64,000 bases of DNA from an uncultured Gammaproteobacteria bacterium. GTDB lineage: Bacteria > Pseudomonadota > Gammaproteobacteria > Nitrosococcales > Methylophagaceae. The number at the start of each line of letters is the position of its first letter. Within the stretch, counting starts at the first letter, position 1. The stretch covers positions 57,168 to 121,167 of the forward strand of contig CAJQOM010000035.1 of NCBI GenBank assembly GCA_905479985.1, given 5' to 3'. This document shows positions 50,372 through 59,974 of the stretch, piece after piece. The notes below the pieces were generated by a model. That model was not told the origin of the DNA and made no database searches. It saw only the letters and a list, made by a program, of their open reading frames with translations. A program made the translations under genes and the position numbers.

Positions 50372-50998
50372 TTAAACTTGAACGAAACGTAAGTAAGGTT
50401 TGATTTCATCAAAGCCTTGTGGGAATTTTGCTGAAGCATCAGCATTGTTAACTGATGGTGGGATGATTACTTTGTTACCTGGCTGCCAATCAGCTGGTGT
50501 TGCAATACCGTGCTTGTCACCCGTTTGAAGTGCATCAAGAACGCGTAAAATCTCATCGAAGTTACGGCCAACAGCCATTGGGTAAGTCATTGTTAAGCGA
50601 ACTTTCATTTCTGGATCCATGATGAAAACAGAACGTACTGTTGCTGTGTTGCTTTCTGACGGGTGAATCATGTCATATAGCGCTGCGATTTTCTTGTCAG
50701 CATCAGCAATGATAGGGAATGTAAGTGATGTGTTTTGTGTTTCGTTCACATCAGCAATCCAGCCTAAATGCTCTTCAACAGTATCTGTTGAAAGACCGAT
50801 TGGCATGCAGTTGCGTGCTTCAAATTCTGGTGCTAGCTTAGCTGTTTTACCCATTTCAGTTGTACAAACAGGTGTGAAATCTGCTGGATGACTGAAGAAA
50901 AAGACCCATTTGCCTTTTGCCCAATCATGGAAGTTGATTTCGCCATTTGTTGTTGCAATAGTGAAGTTTGGAGCTGTATCACCGATACGTAATGCCAT
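50372..50998 (-). CDS. 1-Cys peroxiredoxin (Prx6 type)
   Basis: Thiol peroxidase reducing hydrogen peroxide and organic peroxides. The 208-aa protein has the peroxidatic Cys45 in the HPADFTPVCTTEMG block and the conserved resolving-partner Arg in the RSVFIMDP region. No second conserved cysteine is visible, and the long C-terminal domain is that of the Prx6 group. AAGGA lies 8 nt before the ATG. A good sigma-70 promoter with an overlapping 9-bp inverted repeat lies upstream. Confidence 0.92.
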   Translation of the reverse strand: MALRIGDTAPNFTIATTNGEINFHDWAKGKWVFFFSHPADFTPVCTTEMGKTAKLAPEFEARNCMPIGLSTDTVEEHLGWIADVNETQNTSLTFPIIADADKKIAALYDMIHPSESNTATVRSVFIMDPEMKVRLTMTYPMAVGRNFDEILRVLDALQTGDKHGIATPADWQPGNKVIIPPSVNNADASAKFPQGFDEIKPYLRFVQV

Positions 50999-51046
50999 TG
51001 TTGTATTCCTTAAAAGATTAATGTTCGTATATAAAATCAGTTTTCC

Positions 51047-51102
51047 TTTGCACTAAAAGCAGCATTCTCTTTTATATAGTGCAAACGATAAGTCTAATGC
51101 AA
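51047..51102 (-). promoter_or_regulatory. Peroxiredoxin promoter with flanking inverted repeat
   Basis: On the minus strand: -35 TTGCAT (51097-51102), 18-bp spacer, -10 TATATA (51073-51078). A perfect 9-bp inverted repeat, TTTGCACTA (51047-51055) and TAGTGCAAA (51077-51085), has one arm overlapping the -10 and spacer and the other in the early transcribed region. The arm centres are 30 bp apart. Confidence 0.5.
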
Positions 51103-51215
51103 AAGTTTAAGTCGTGTGATGGGAATAACCGCTGCTATTAATCGTTATATCCGATTGATATGAGGATCGGAATGGGAGAAAGCGCTTAATCCCTGTGCTG
51201 CGGCGGTATGCGATA

Positions 51216-51251
51216 TATCACCCTTATCTGTCATGGCAGATAAGGGTGATA
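51216..51251. terminator. Long hairpin after the 51264-51824 gene
   Basis: A perfect 15-bp inverted repeat (51216-51230 with 51237-51251, 6-nt loop) lies 13 bp past the stop codon of the minus-strand gene. No T-tract follows, so it may protect the mRNA 3' end or act with Rho rather than as an intrinsic terminator. Confidence 0.5.
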
Positions 51252-51263
51252 GTGAACTTAGTT

Positions 51264-51824
51264 TTAATCTGTTAAAAAACTATTGAAGAGCGTATCGGCA
51301 TCATCCGCCGTTTTGTAACCAACGTAACTTCCTCTGTATTTGAAGACAGCTGTCACGCTCCCTTGCTTTTTAGCGTTGCCTTTTGCTTCTAATTTAAAAC
51401 AGGCTTTTTCTTCATTAATAATGTCTTTCATATGGTCACCGCTGAAAGTGATCCATTCCTCAGTGGTATACATATCTTCATTAGGCCGTTCAACACAACG
51501 GTAACCACAATTCTTCGTACTACCGCCTGGTCGGCCTTTACACTGATGCTCAACTGTCAGCGTAACTTCACTGCCTTTATATTCATCTATCCGCTCTTCT
51601 TCATACTGTTTTTTTAACTTATCGACTTCTTGCTCGTAAACTGTCAATTTTTGTATGAATGATAGGTCTGTTCTGTTTTCTATGTCGCTAACTAAACGTG
51701 CCCACTTGTCTGCATAAAGTGCTTTGTAGGCATCCAGTGATTTTAAATTTTGTGCTTGTTCTGCTAATGCACCGGTTGATAAACAACTCAAAGCGATCAG
51801 TAATGATCCTAACCAATTTTTCAT
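51264..51824 (-). CDS. Exported protein of unknown function
   Basis: A 186-aa protein with a signal peptide (MKNWLGSLLIALSCLSTGALA, cleavage near residue 21). The mature part starts with a helical, charged segment (to about 85) and continues with a beta-rich part. Cysteines in the latter (HQCKGRPGG, KNCGYRCVE, KACFKLE) may form disulfides in the periplasm. I start at ATG 51822-51824; the longer frame has no signal sequence. No family recognised. It lies alone between the peroxiredoxin and ferredoxin genes. Confidence 0.6.
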   Translation of the reverse strand: MKNWLGSLLIALSCLSTGALAEQAQNLKSLDAYKALYADKWARLVSDIENRTDLSFIQKLTVYEQEVDKLKKQYEEERIDEYKGSEVTLTVEHQCKGRPGGSTKNCGYRCVERPNEDMYTTEEWITFSGDHMKDIINEEKACFKLEAKGNAKKQGSVTAVFKYRGSYVGYKTADDADTLFNSFLTD

Positions 51825-51929
51825 TGTGATGTTTCCGTCTCGATGATTTAAAGGACAATACTGTAACAAATTAATGGCGTTTGTAGTGGCAGTAGTCCAG
51901 TGTGTGGTGGCTGAGCGACAATATTGCCG

Positions 51930-52187
<258 letters not shown>

Positions 52188-52292
52188 TTACTCCAAGACT
52201 TCTTTTATGGCGTTGATTTTAACGTTTATTTTGCACAATGGACATGATTAGTTGGCTCATTTGTTCTGGCAGCCACTTTATTGTTAACGCTT

Positions 52293-53341
<1,049 letters not shown>

Positions 53342-53358
<17 letters not shown>

Positions 53359-54646
53359 CCACCATCACCGTTATCATTTTGTCTGGATGAACACGACGGG
53401 CAAAGGCGTCTTTAATCTGTGCCACTGTGACATTGCTGACTTTGCCTTTAAAGGTTTCTAAATAATCTAAAGGTAGGCCATAAAACCCTATCATCGCTAA
53501 ATAATCAGCAATTTTACTGTTGCTATCAACCCGTAATGCAAAACCACCAGTGATATTTTGCTTGGCAGCGGTTAATTCAGCGTCACTGGGGCCATTGATA
53601 ATAAAGGCTTGTAACGTTGCTTGCATGACGTCTAAGGCTTGTTGTGCTTGGTCATTACGCGTTTGTAGGCCAAATTGATAAGGCCCTTGCTGATGCATCG
53701 GTCTGAAGTAACTATAAGTGCTGTATGACAAACCGCGTTTTTCACGGATTTCATTGCTTAATTGTGAGACTAAGCCACTGCCACCCAAAATATGATTACC
53801 AACGTAAAGGGTAAAGTAATCAGGATCATCGCGGCTGATACCGGGCTGTCCCATCATAATATGGGTCTGTTGAGACGGGTGGGCAATATCAATCTGTTTC
53901 GCTTGTGTTAATGCTGACACGCTTTTAAGCGGGTTGACCATGTCACCTTGCGGTAATTCGGCCATTAATTGCTCTGCAATGGCTTTCGCTTTGGCTTGGT
54001 CTATCGCTCCCACCAACACCACAGTGGCATTACGAGCAACATAATATTGCTTATAAAATTTGTTCAACGTTTTAGTATTGAGCTGGGTGACCACCTCGGT
54101 CGTGCCTGCAGGCATACTCGCATAAGGATGATCGCCGTAAAGGTTGCTATAAAAAGCGCGGGATGCCAAGGCACTCGGCGATTGTTTTTCAGCTTGTAAT
54201 CCTAATAAGACTTGTTTTTGTAGGCGTTCAAAAGCATCTTGTGGAAAATCTGGCTTTGTTAATACTGTTTCCATCATGGTTAAGGCTTTTGATAGTGCGG
54301 GCTCGGCCGTTAAGCTGCGTAAACTCACCTGCGCCATATCACGTTGTGATGAATTCCCGAAGTTTGCCCCGATATCTTCAAAAGCAGTGGCAATTTGATC
54401 TGCTGATTGGCCACCAGCGCCTTCACTTAACATGGCATTGGTGAGTAAGGCGGTACCCGGCAAATCTTGATCTTGTGCTGAGCCAGCATCAAACACGACT
54501 TTAAGATCGAGCATCGGTAACTCAGGTGCTGACACATAGTAAACACGTGCGCCATTACTGGTTTTCCAATGTTCTATTTTTGGCCCAGCATTGGCATTAA
54601 ATGTGAGTAATAAACCAATGAATCCTAATATTATTCTAGTGACCAT
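53342..54646 (-). CDS. M16 family peptidase, non-catalytic subunit
   Basis: A 434-aa exported protein (signal peptide MVTRIILGFIGLLLTFNANA). It has the M16 fold but lacks the HxxEH zinc motif: the expected place reads LPGTALLTNAML. The late R/Y pair region (SNEIREKRGLSYSTYSYF) is kept. Such proteins pair with a catalytic M16 subunit, encoded just upstream, to form a periplasmic heterodimer. The start is ATG 54644-54646, with GGAGG 5 nt before it. It overlaps the upstream M16 gene by 11 bp and rsmD by 17 bp. Confidence 0.93.
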
Positions 54647-56009
54647 GTCGGCCTCCTGCAGTTGCTTGACGACGTGGTTGTCCATCCAACGGTTGTGGCA
54701 CTAATTCCGCGACCGTTAAGGTTTTATCGATAAAGTATTTTTTGGCAACAGCTTGTACTTGCTCCGCTGTCACTGCTTGAATATTTTTGACATAGTCATC
54801 ACTCAAACGCCAATCTAACCCCACTGTTTCTAGCATGCCAATCTGCATTGCTTGATAAAAAACACTGTCACGTTCATAAACGGCATTCGCCACCACTTGG
54901 GTTTTGATCCGTTCAAGTTCTTGTTGGGTCACCGCTTCGGTTTTCAATGTCTCTAATTGTGTCATTACGGCTTGTTGCAAGTCGGCAATGCTGTGTGCTT
55001 TCGTTGGTGTGCCGGCAACTAAAAACAAATCATCTAATCGTGAGAATAAGCCGTAGCCAGCCCCAAGATTGGCGGCCACTTCTTGGCCCCGTACTAAATC
55101 ACGTGAAAAACGTGCACTGGCACCGCCATCTAAAATGCCGGCTAACATTTCTAATGCATAAGGTTCCCAAGTGATTTCTGCCGTTGTCACCACCGGCACT
55201 TTCCAACCCATCATAAGATAAGGTAATTCTGCCGGTGCCTGTACTTGGATTTGGCGTTTGCCCAGTTGAGGGACTTCTACTTGTGGTTTAACGATCTCTG
55301 TTACTTCTGGTTTTAAGTCACCAAAATATTTTTTTGCTAGTTGATGTATCGCTTCTGGCTCGACATCACCCACCACCACAATAGTGGCGTTATTCGGCGC
55401 ATACCATTTTTGATACCAATCACGTAAGTCATCGGCCTCGTAATTATTGATATCGCTCATCCAACCCACAACTGGATGGTGATAAGGGCTATTCATAAAA
55501 GCCGCTGCGTTAAAGGCTTCGCGCGTCAGTGATGTTGGGTTATCTTCGGTTCTCATTCGACGCTCTTCCGCGACAACTTCACGTTCTTTTAATAATTCAG
55601 CTTCGTCGATGACCAGTTTTCGCATCCGCTCTGCTTCGAGACGGAAACTGACTTCTACTCGATCGGCTTCCATGGTCTGGAAGTAAGCCGTGTAATCCCG
55701 GCCTGTAAAGGCATTTTCGCGACCGCCATTGGCCGCAATAATTTTAGAAAACTCGTTTGGCCCTAGGTTTTCAGTCCCCTTGAACATCATATGTTCTAGT
55801 TGATGTGAGATACCGGTAATCCCGTTATACTCATAACTTGAGCCAACCTTATACCAAACCTGAGTCACAGCGACAGGCGCACGATGATCGGGTTTAACAA
55901 TGAGTTTGAGGCCGTTCTCAAATTGATATTCCATTACATCGGCGAGCACTACTGTCGGTGACGCGATGAGTAAACCACACACTAAGGTTATTTTTTTAAG
56001 CATCTGCAT
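54636..56009 (-). CDS. M16 family zinc metallopeptidase, catalytic subunit
   Basis: A 457-aa exported peptidase with a signal peptide (cleavage near VLA-D, residue 24). It has the inverted zinc motif HxxEH (H69-Q-L-E-H73) with the downstream glutamate in the EREVVAEERRMR segment. It should degrade peptides in the periplasm together with the inactive partner encoded next. The pair M16-M16-rsmD-coaD, divergent from ftsY, is conserved in pseudomonad-like bacteria. Substrate unknown. Confidence 0.94.
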   Translation of the reverse strand: MQMLKKITLVCGLLIASPTVVLADVMEYQFENGLKLIVKPDHRAPVAVTQVWYKVGSSYEYNGITGISHQLEHMMFKGTENLGPNEFSKIIAANGGRENAFTGRDYTAYFQTMEADRVEVSFRLEAERMRKLVIDEAELLKEREVVAEERRMRTEDNPTSLTREAFNAAAFMNSPYHHPVVGWMSDINNYEADDLRDWYQKWYAPNNATIVVVGDVEPEAIHQLAKKYFGDLKPEVTEIVKPQVEVPQLGKRQIQVQAPAELPYLMMGWKVPVVTTAEITWEPYALEMLAGILDGGASARFSRDLVRGQEVAANLGAGYGLFSRLDDLFLVAGTPTKAHSIADLQQAVMTQLETLKTEAVTQQELERIKTQVVANAVYERDSVFYQAMQIGMLETVGLDWRLSDDYVKNIQAVTAEQVQAVAKKYFIDKTLTVAELVPQPLDGQPRRQATAGGRHGH

Positions 56010-56066
56010 TTATAGTTCCATGACATGATAAAATGAGCTGTTGCAGTGTAACGACAAGAACACATT

Positions 56067-57113
56067 ATGTTTAGTTTCCTAAGAAAAAAAGATACTCAGG
56101 CTGATAATACGTCGCCTGCTGACGAACAAGTCGATGAGTCAAACGATTCATCCGCTAGCGTCACAGCCGATGCGCCTGCAGATGAGAAAAGTAGTCTGTT
56201 TGGCCGATTAAAGCAACGGTTAAGCCGTAGTAGTTCAAAATTAACCAGTGGCTTCGCCTCTTTATTCTTAGGCAAGAAAACCATTGATGATGATCTGCTA
56301 GAAGAACTGGAAACGCAGTTATTGAGTGCTGATCTCGGCATCGATGCGACTCAAACCTTGATTGATAACCTCACCCAACGCCTTGCTCGTAACCAACTTC
56401 AAGATAGTGACATGTTATTTACCGCCTTGCGTGATGACATGGTCGCTTTATTAGCGCCGACGCAGCAGCCTTTGGTGATTGAGCAACAAGACGGTCCTTA
56501 CGTTATTTTAATGGTTGGCATTAATGGTGTTGGTAAAACAACCACCATTGGTAAATTAGCCAAACAATTCCAAAACGAAGGTAAAAGTGTGATGCTGGCT
56601 GCCGGTGATACCTTCCGTGCTGCCGCTGTTGAGCAATTACAAGTTTGGGGCGAGCGGAATGATATTCCGGTGATTGCGCAACAAAGTGGCGCTGATTCTG
56701 CCTCGGTTATCTTTGATGGTTTACAAGCCGCGAAAGCAAGAAATATTGATATTCTGATTGCCGATACCGCAGGTCGCTTGCATACCCAAGCAAATTTGAT
56801 GGAAGAGTTGAAAAAAGTAAAACGAGTGATGGGTAAACTGGACATTGGCGCGCCTCACGAGGTGATGTTGGTATTAGATGCTGGCACAGGACAAAATGCC
56901 TTAAATCAAGCGACACAATTCCAACAGATCGTTGATGTCACCGGTATTACACTGACCAAATTAGACGGCACAGCAAAAGGCGGTATTATTTTTGCCATTG
57001 CCAAGAAGCTCGGCTTGCCGATTCGTTATATTGGTGTTGGTGAAACAATTGATGATCTGCGTCCTTTCGATGCTGCTGACTTTGTTGATGCCCTATTGGG
57101 ACGTGAAGATTAA
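56067..57113 (+). CDS. ftsY: Signal recognition particle receptor FtsY
   Basis: SRP GTPase that docks ribosome-SRP complexes at the membrane. The 348-aa protein has a short acidic A domain (1-45), the N domain helical bundle, and the G domain with GINGVGKTTT (151-160), DTFRAAAVEQL, DTAGRL and TKLDGTAKGG. The A domain is shorter than in E. coli. It begins the ftsY-ftsE-ftsX-rpoH run, 57 bp from the divergent M16 gene. Confidence 0.97.
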   Translation: MFSFLRKKDTQADNTSPADEQVDESNDSSASVTADAPADEKSSLFGRLKQRLSRSSSKLTSGFASLFLGKKTIDDDLLEELETQLLSADLGIDATQTLIDNLTQRLARNQLQDSDMLFTALRDDMVALLAPTQQPLVIEQQDGPYVILMVGINGVGKTTTIGKLAKQFQNEGKSVMLAAGDTFRAAAVEQLQVWGERNDIPVIAQQSGADSASVIFDGLQAAKARNIDILIADTAGRLHTQANLMEELKKVKRVMGKLDIGAPHEVMLVLDAGTGQNALNQATQFQQIVDVTGITLTKLDGTAKGGIIFAIAKKLGLPIRYIGVGETIDDLRPFDAADFVDALLGRED

Positions 57114-57116
57114 TCC

Positions 57117-57785
57117 ATGATTCAGTTTACGGATGTCTATAAACGTTATGCTAATCGGCATGAGGCTTTATCCGGGCTAAGTTTTGAATTACAAAAAGGT
57201 GAAATGGCTTTTTTAACCGGCCATTCTGGTGCTGGGAAAAGCACTTTACTAAAATTAATTGCCTTGATTGAACGTAGTACCCATGGCCAAGTTTTCGTTA
57301 ATGACCAAAACTTAAGTCGCCTTAGCAAGAGTATGATTCCCTATTATCGCCGCCAAATTGGCTTGGTTTTTCAAGATCATAATCTACTGCATGATCGTAC
57401 TGTCTTTGACAATGTGGCTTTGCCTTTGGTGATAGAAGGCGAAAACCACCGTGAAATTGGCCGCCGCGTACGGGCTTCTTTAGATAAAGTGGGTTTACTG
57501 AGTAAAGAACGGCAGTTGCCGATTGCCCTCTCCGGCGGTGAACAACAGCGCGTCGGTATTGCACGTGCTGTGGTCAGTCGTCCGCCGATCTTATTAGCCG
57601 ATGAACCGACGGGTAATCTTGATCCCGATTTATCACGCGATATCATGCAGTTATTTGAGCAATTTAATCAGGTCGGCGTCACCGTTTTCATTGCCACCCA
57701 TGATTTAGAGCTGGTGAAGGCCATGCCTTATCGCCACATTGCACTTGAAGGTGGCCGCTTAGCACCGGGCCAAACTCAACCATGA
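57117..57785 (+). CDS. ftsE: Cell division ATP-binding protein FtsE
   Basis: ABC ATPase that, with FtsX, activates periplasmic amidases for septum splitting. The 222-aa protein has Walker [10 protein letters not shown] (35-43), signature LSGGEQQRV and Walker [13 protein letters not shown]. It begins 3 bp after the ftsY stop and overlaps ftsX by ATGA. Confidence 0.97.
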   Translation: MIQFTDVYKRYANRHEALSGLSFELQKGEMAFLTGHSGAGKSTLLKLIALIERSTHGQVFVNDQNLSRLSKSMIPYYRRQIGLVFQDHNLLHDRTVFDNVALPLVIEGENHREIGRRVRASLDKVGLLSKERQLPIALSGGEQQRVGIARAVVSRPPILLADEPTGNLDPDLSRDIMQLFEQFNQVGVTVFIATHDLELVKAMPYRHIALEGGRLAPGQTQP

Positions 57786-58720
57786 AAAAGCGGTTTTCTC
57801 TTAATGTGAAAAGCTATTTGTTACGTCACTTGCAGGTGATGTTATTTAGTTTAGGTCGACTTTGGCGCCAACCTTTTTCCAGTTTAATGACCGTGGCGGT
57901 CATTGGCTTTGCTTTGGCATTGCCTGCCGGTTTATTTGTGCTATTACAAAACGTGAATCATGTCAGCGGTGAATGGGATGATGCGAGTCAAATCAGTTTA
58001 TTTCTAGAACAAGATCTTTCCGAAAAACAAATTCAACGATTACAAAAGAAGATAGTAACTTGGCCTAATGTCGGCGATGTTAATTATCAAACAGCAGCAC
58101 AGTCTTTAGATGAATTTCGTACTTTATCTGGGTTGGGTAGTTTATTAGATAGTTTGCCGGATAACCCGCTTCCCGCCGTTATAACGCTTTTTCCTGCTGA
58201 AAATAATTTACCTGATGATGTTATTCAATCTCTATTACATGATTTATCTGCATTACCTGAAGTTGCCCAAGCCCAGTTAGACATGGCGTGGTTACAACGT
58301 TTGCGTAGCATTAATAAATTGCTTGAGCGCGGGATTAGTTTATTAGGCTTATTGCTTTCTTTGAGCGTATTACTGGTGATTGGTAATACCATTCGACTGT
58401 CCATTTTAAACCGCCAATCAGAAATTAAAGTCATGAAGCTCGTCGGCGCGACTGATCGCTTTATTAGGCGACCTTTTCTCTACACCGGATTTTGGTATGG
58501 CTTTATTGGCGGTTTATTCGCTTGGGGCACATTATTATTGGTCTTAAGCTTGTTAAGCCAACCTATTCAAAATCTTGCTAGCCTTTATGGCAGCGAATTT
58601 AGCTTGCAGTGGTTTGCTGGTCTCTTGTTCTTTTATTTACCATTGGTCGGTATCTTCCTCGGTATTTTCGGTGCTTGGTTAGCTGTAGGCCGTCATTTAT
58701 ATGCTATTGAGCCCAATTAA
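57782..58720 (+). CDS. ftsX: Cell division protein FtsX
   Basis: Membrane partner of FtsE. The 312-aa protein has four membrane helices: one near residues 34-56, then after a periplasmic loop (about 60-175) three more near 185-205, 232-258 and 280-303. The loop should contact an amidase activator such as EnvC (inference). The conserved IRLSILNRQSEIKVMKLVGATD segment, here shown only in part, precedes TM3. It overlaps ftsE by 4 bp. Confidence 0.96.
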   Translation: MKKRFSLNVKSYLLRHLQVMLFSLGRLWRQPFSSLMTVAVIGFALALPAGLFVLLQNVNHVSGEWDDASQISLFLEQDLSEKQIQRLQKKIVTWPNVGDVNYQTAAQSLDEFRTLSGLGSLLDSLPDNPLPAVITLFPAENNLPDDVIQSLLHDLSALPEVAQAQLDMAWLQRLRSINKLLERGISLLGLLLSLSVLLVIGNTIRLSILNRQSEIKVMKLVGATDRFIRRPFLYTGFWYGFIGGLFAWGTLLLVLSLLSQPIQNLASLYGSEFSLQWFAGLLFFYLPLVGIFLGIFGAWLAVGRHLYAIEPN

Positions 58721-58747
58721 AGCTACTTTTCCCTTGAAATTTGGAAC

Positions 58748-58775
58748 TTTACACCCACTTTTATGTTCTTAGGAT
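58748..58775 (+). promoter_or_regulatory. Candidate promoter of rpoH
   Basis: TTTACA (58748-58753), a 16-bp spacer and TAGGAT (58770-58775) lie about 60 bp before the rpoH ATG. A CTTGAAA sequence at 58733-58739 resembles a heat-shock -35, but no matching -10 is present. Confidence 0.45.
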
Positions 58776-58835
58776 GTAGTTTAAGGCGATAACTTCATGT
58801 TATTATTCGGGGAATAATTTTTAGGAAGGTCACTA

Positions 58836-59696
58836 ATGACAACAGCTGCACCATCATTTGAACTTGCTTTAGCACCCATCGGCAGTATTGATTCGTATAC
58901 GAGTCTTGTCCATAATATTCCGATTTTAACGGCTGAAGAAGAATACGATTTAGCAACACGTCTCCAGCAAGATGGCGACCGTGAAGCTGCACAGCGTCTT
59001 GTCCTGTCACATTTACGCTTTGTGTCTCGTATTGCCAGAGGTTATAGCGGCTATGGTTTACCTGTCTCAGACTTGATGCAAGAAGGTAATATCGGCTTGA
59101 TGAAGGCTGTAAAACGCTTCGACCCTACTAAAGGTGTTCGTTTGGTTTCCTTCGCTGTTCATTGGATTCGTGCTGAAATTCATGAATATGTTATTAAAAA
59201 CTGGCGCATCGTAAAAATTGCGACCACTAAAGCACAACGTAAATTGTTTTTTAACCTACGTAGCGCTAAAAAACGCTTAGGTTGGTTAAACCAAGCTGAA
59301 GTGGAAGCCGTAGCAGAAGATCTTGGCGTAACGCCGGATAATGTGATGGATATGGAACGTCGCTTAGCACAACCTGATGCCTCGTTTGATTTACCCGTTA
59401 ATGCCGATGATGATGATAATACGTTTTCACCCGCTGCTTATTTAACTGGGCCTGAATACTCAGATCCTTCTTTGCAGCTAGAGCAACTTGACCAGAAAAA
59501 TTATCAAGAACAAAAATTAAGTAATGCTTTATCGACACTCGATGAACGCAGCCAAGATATTTTACGTCAACGTTGGTTAAATGAAGAAGGTAAAGTGACA
59601 TTACACACGTTGGCGGATCATTACCAAGTGTCTGCTGAACGCATTCGTCAGATTGAAAATAACGCACTTAAAAAATTAAAGAACTTAATGATCTAA
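58836..59696 (+). CDS. rpoH: RNA polymerase sigma-32 (heat-shock sigma factor)
   Basis: Directs transcription of chaperone and protease genes. The 286-aa protein has region 2 with [32 protein letters not shown] and the [20 protein letters not shown] run (cited by its key W-I-R-A-E-I). It also has the RpoH box near QRKLFFNLR, and region 4 with a final helix-turn-helix ([17 protein letters not shown]). AGGAAGG at 58823-58829 is the ribosome-binding site. The order ftsYEX-rpoH is conserved. A terminator follows. Confidence 0.97.
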   Translation: MTTAAPSFELALAPIGSIDSYTSLVHNIPILTAEEEYDLATRLQQDGDREAAQRLVLSHLRFVSRIARGYSGYGLPVSDLMQEGNIGLMKAVKRFDPTKGVRLVSFAVHWIRAEIHEYVIKNWRIVKIATTKAQRKLFFNLRSAKKRLGWLNQAEVEAVAEDLGVTPDNVMDMERRLAQPDASFDLPVNADDDDNTFSPAAYLTGPEYSDPSLQLEQLDQKNYQEQKLSNALSTLDERSQDILRQRWLNEEGKVTLHTLADHYQVSAERIRQIENNALKKLKNLMI

Positions 59697-59729
59697 AGCT
59701 TTGTTTTCAGATCACTTTCGTTAAATAAG

Positions 59730-59755
59730 AAGCCTGCTTAATGCAGGCTTTTTTT
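59730..59755 (+). terminator. rpoH terminator
   Basis: AAGCCTGC (59730-59737) pairs with GCAGGCTT (59743-59750), followed by a run of T. It lies 34 bp past the rpoH stop. Confidence 0.9.
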
Positions 59756-59929
59756 ATGATATTGTTTATGTTTTATCGTTCTAACAGCTCTGGCTTTCTG
59801 ACCGTTCCCGGTACCTTAGCGACAGTTAGAATCAAGCGGCAACTGCCGACCCAAAGCGGACATTGATTAATTCGTAAAAGGTTGGGAATATAGCCTTTCC
59901 AACACATTAGAGAACCTAACTTTTAGATA

Positions 59930-59968
59930 TAAAAAAACCGCGCTGATAAAAATCACCGCGGTTTTTTG
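59930..59968. terminator. Chemoreceptor terminator (bidirectional)
   Basis: AACCGCG-c-TGAT pairs with ATCA-c-CGCGGTT (59936-59947 with 59952-59963), with A on the left and T on the right. It serves the minus-strand chemoreceptor gene. Confidence 0.85.
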
Positions 59969-59974
59969 TTAGGC

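Noticed and set aside
58731..58770. Heat-shock (sigma-32) promoter before rpoH
   Set aside because: A CTTGAAA -35-like element exists, but no CCCCAT-type -10 lies at 13-17 bp. The sigma-70-like pair at 58748-58775 is better.
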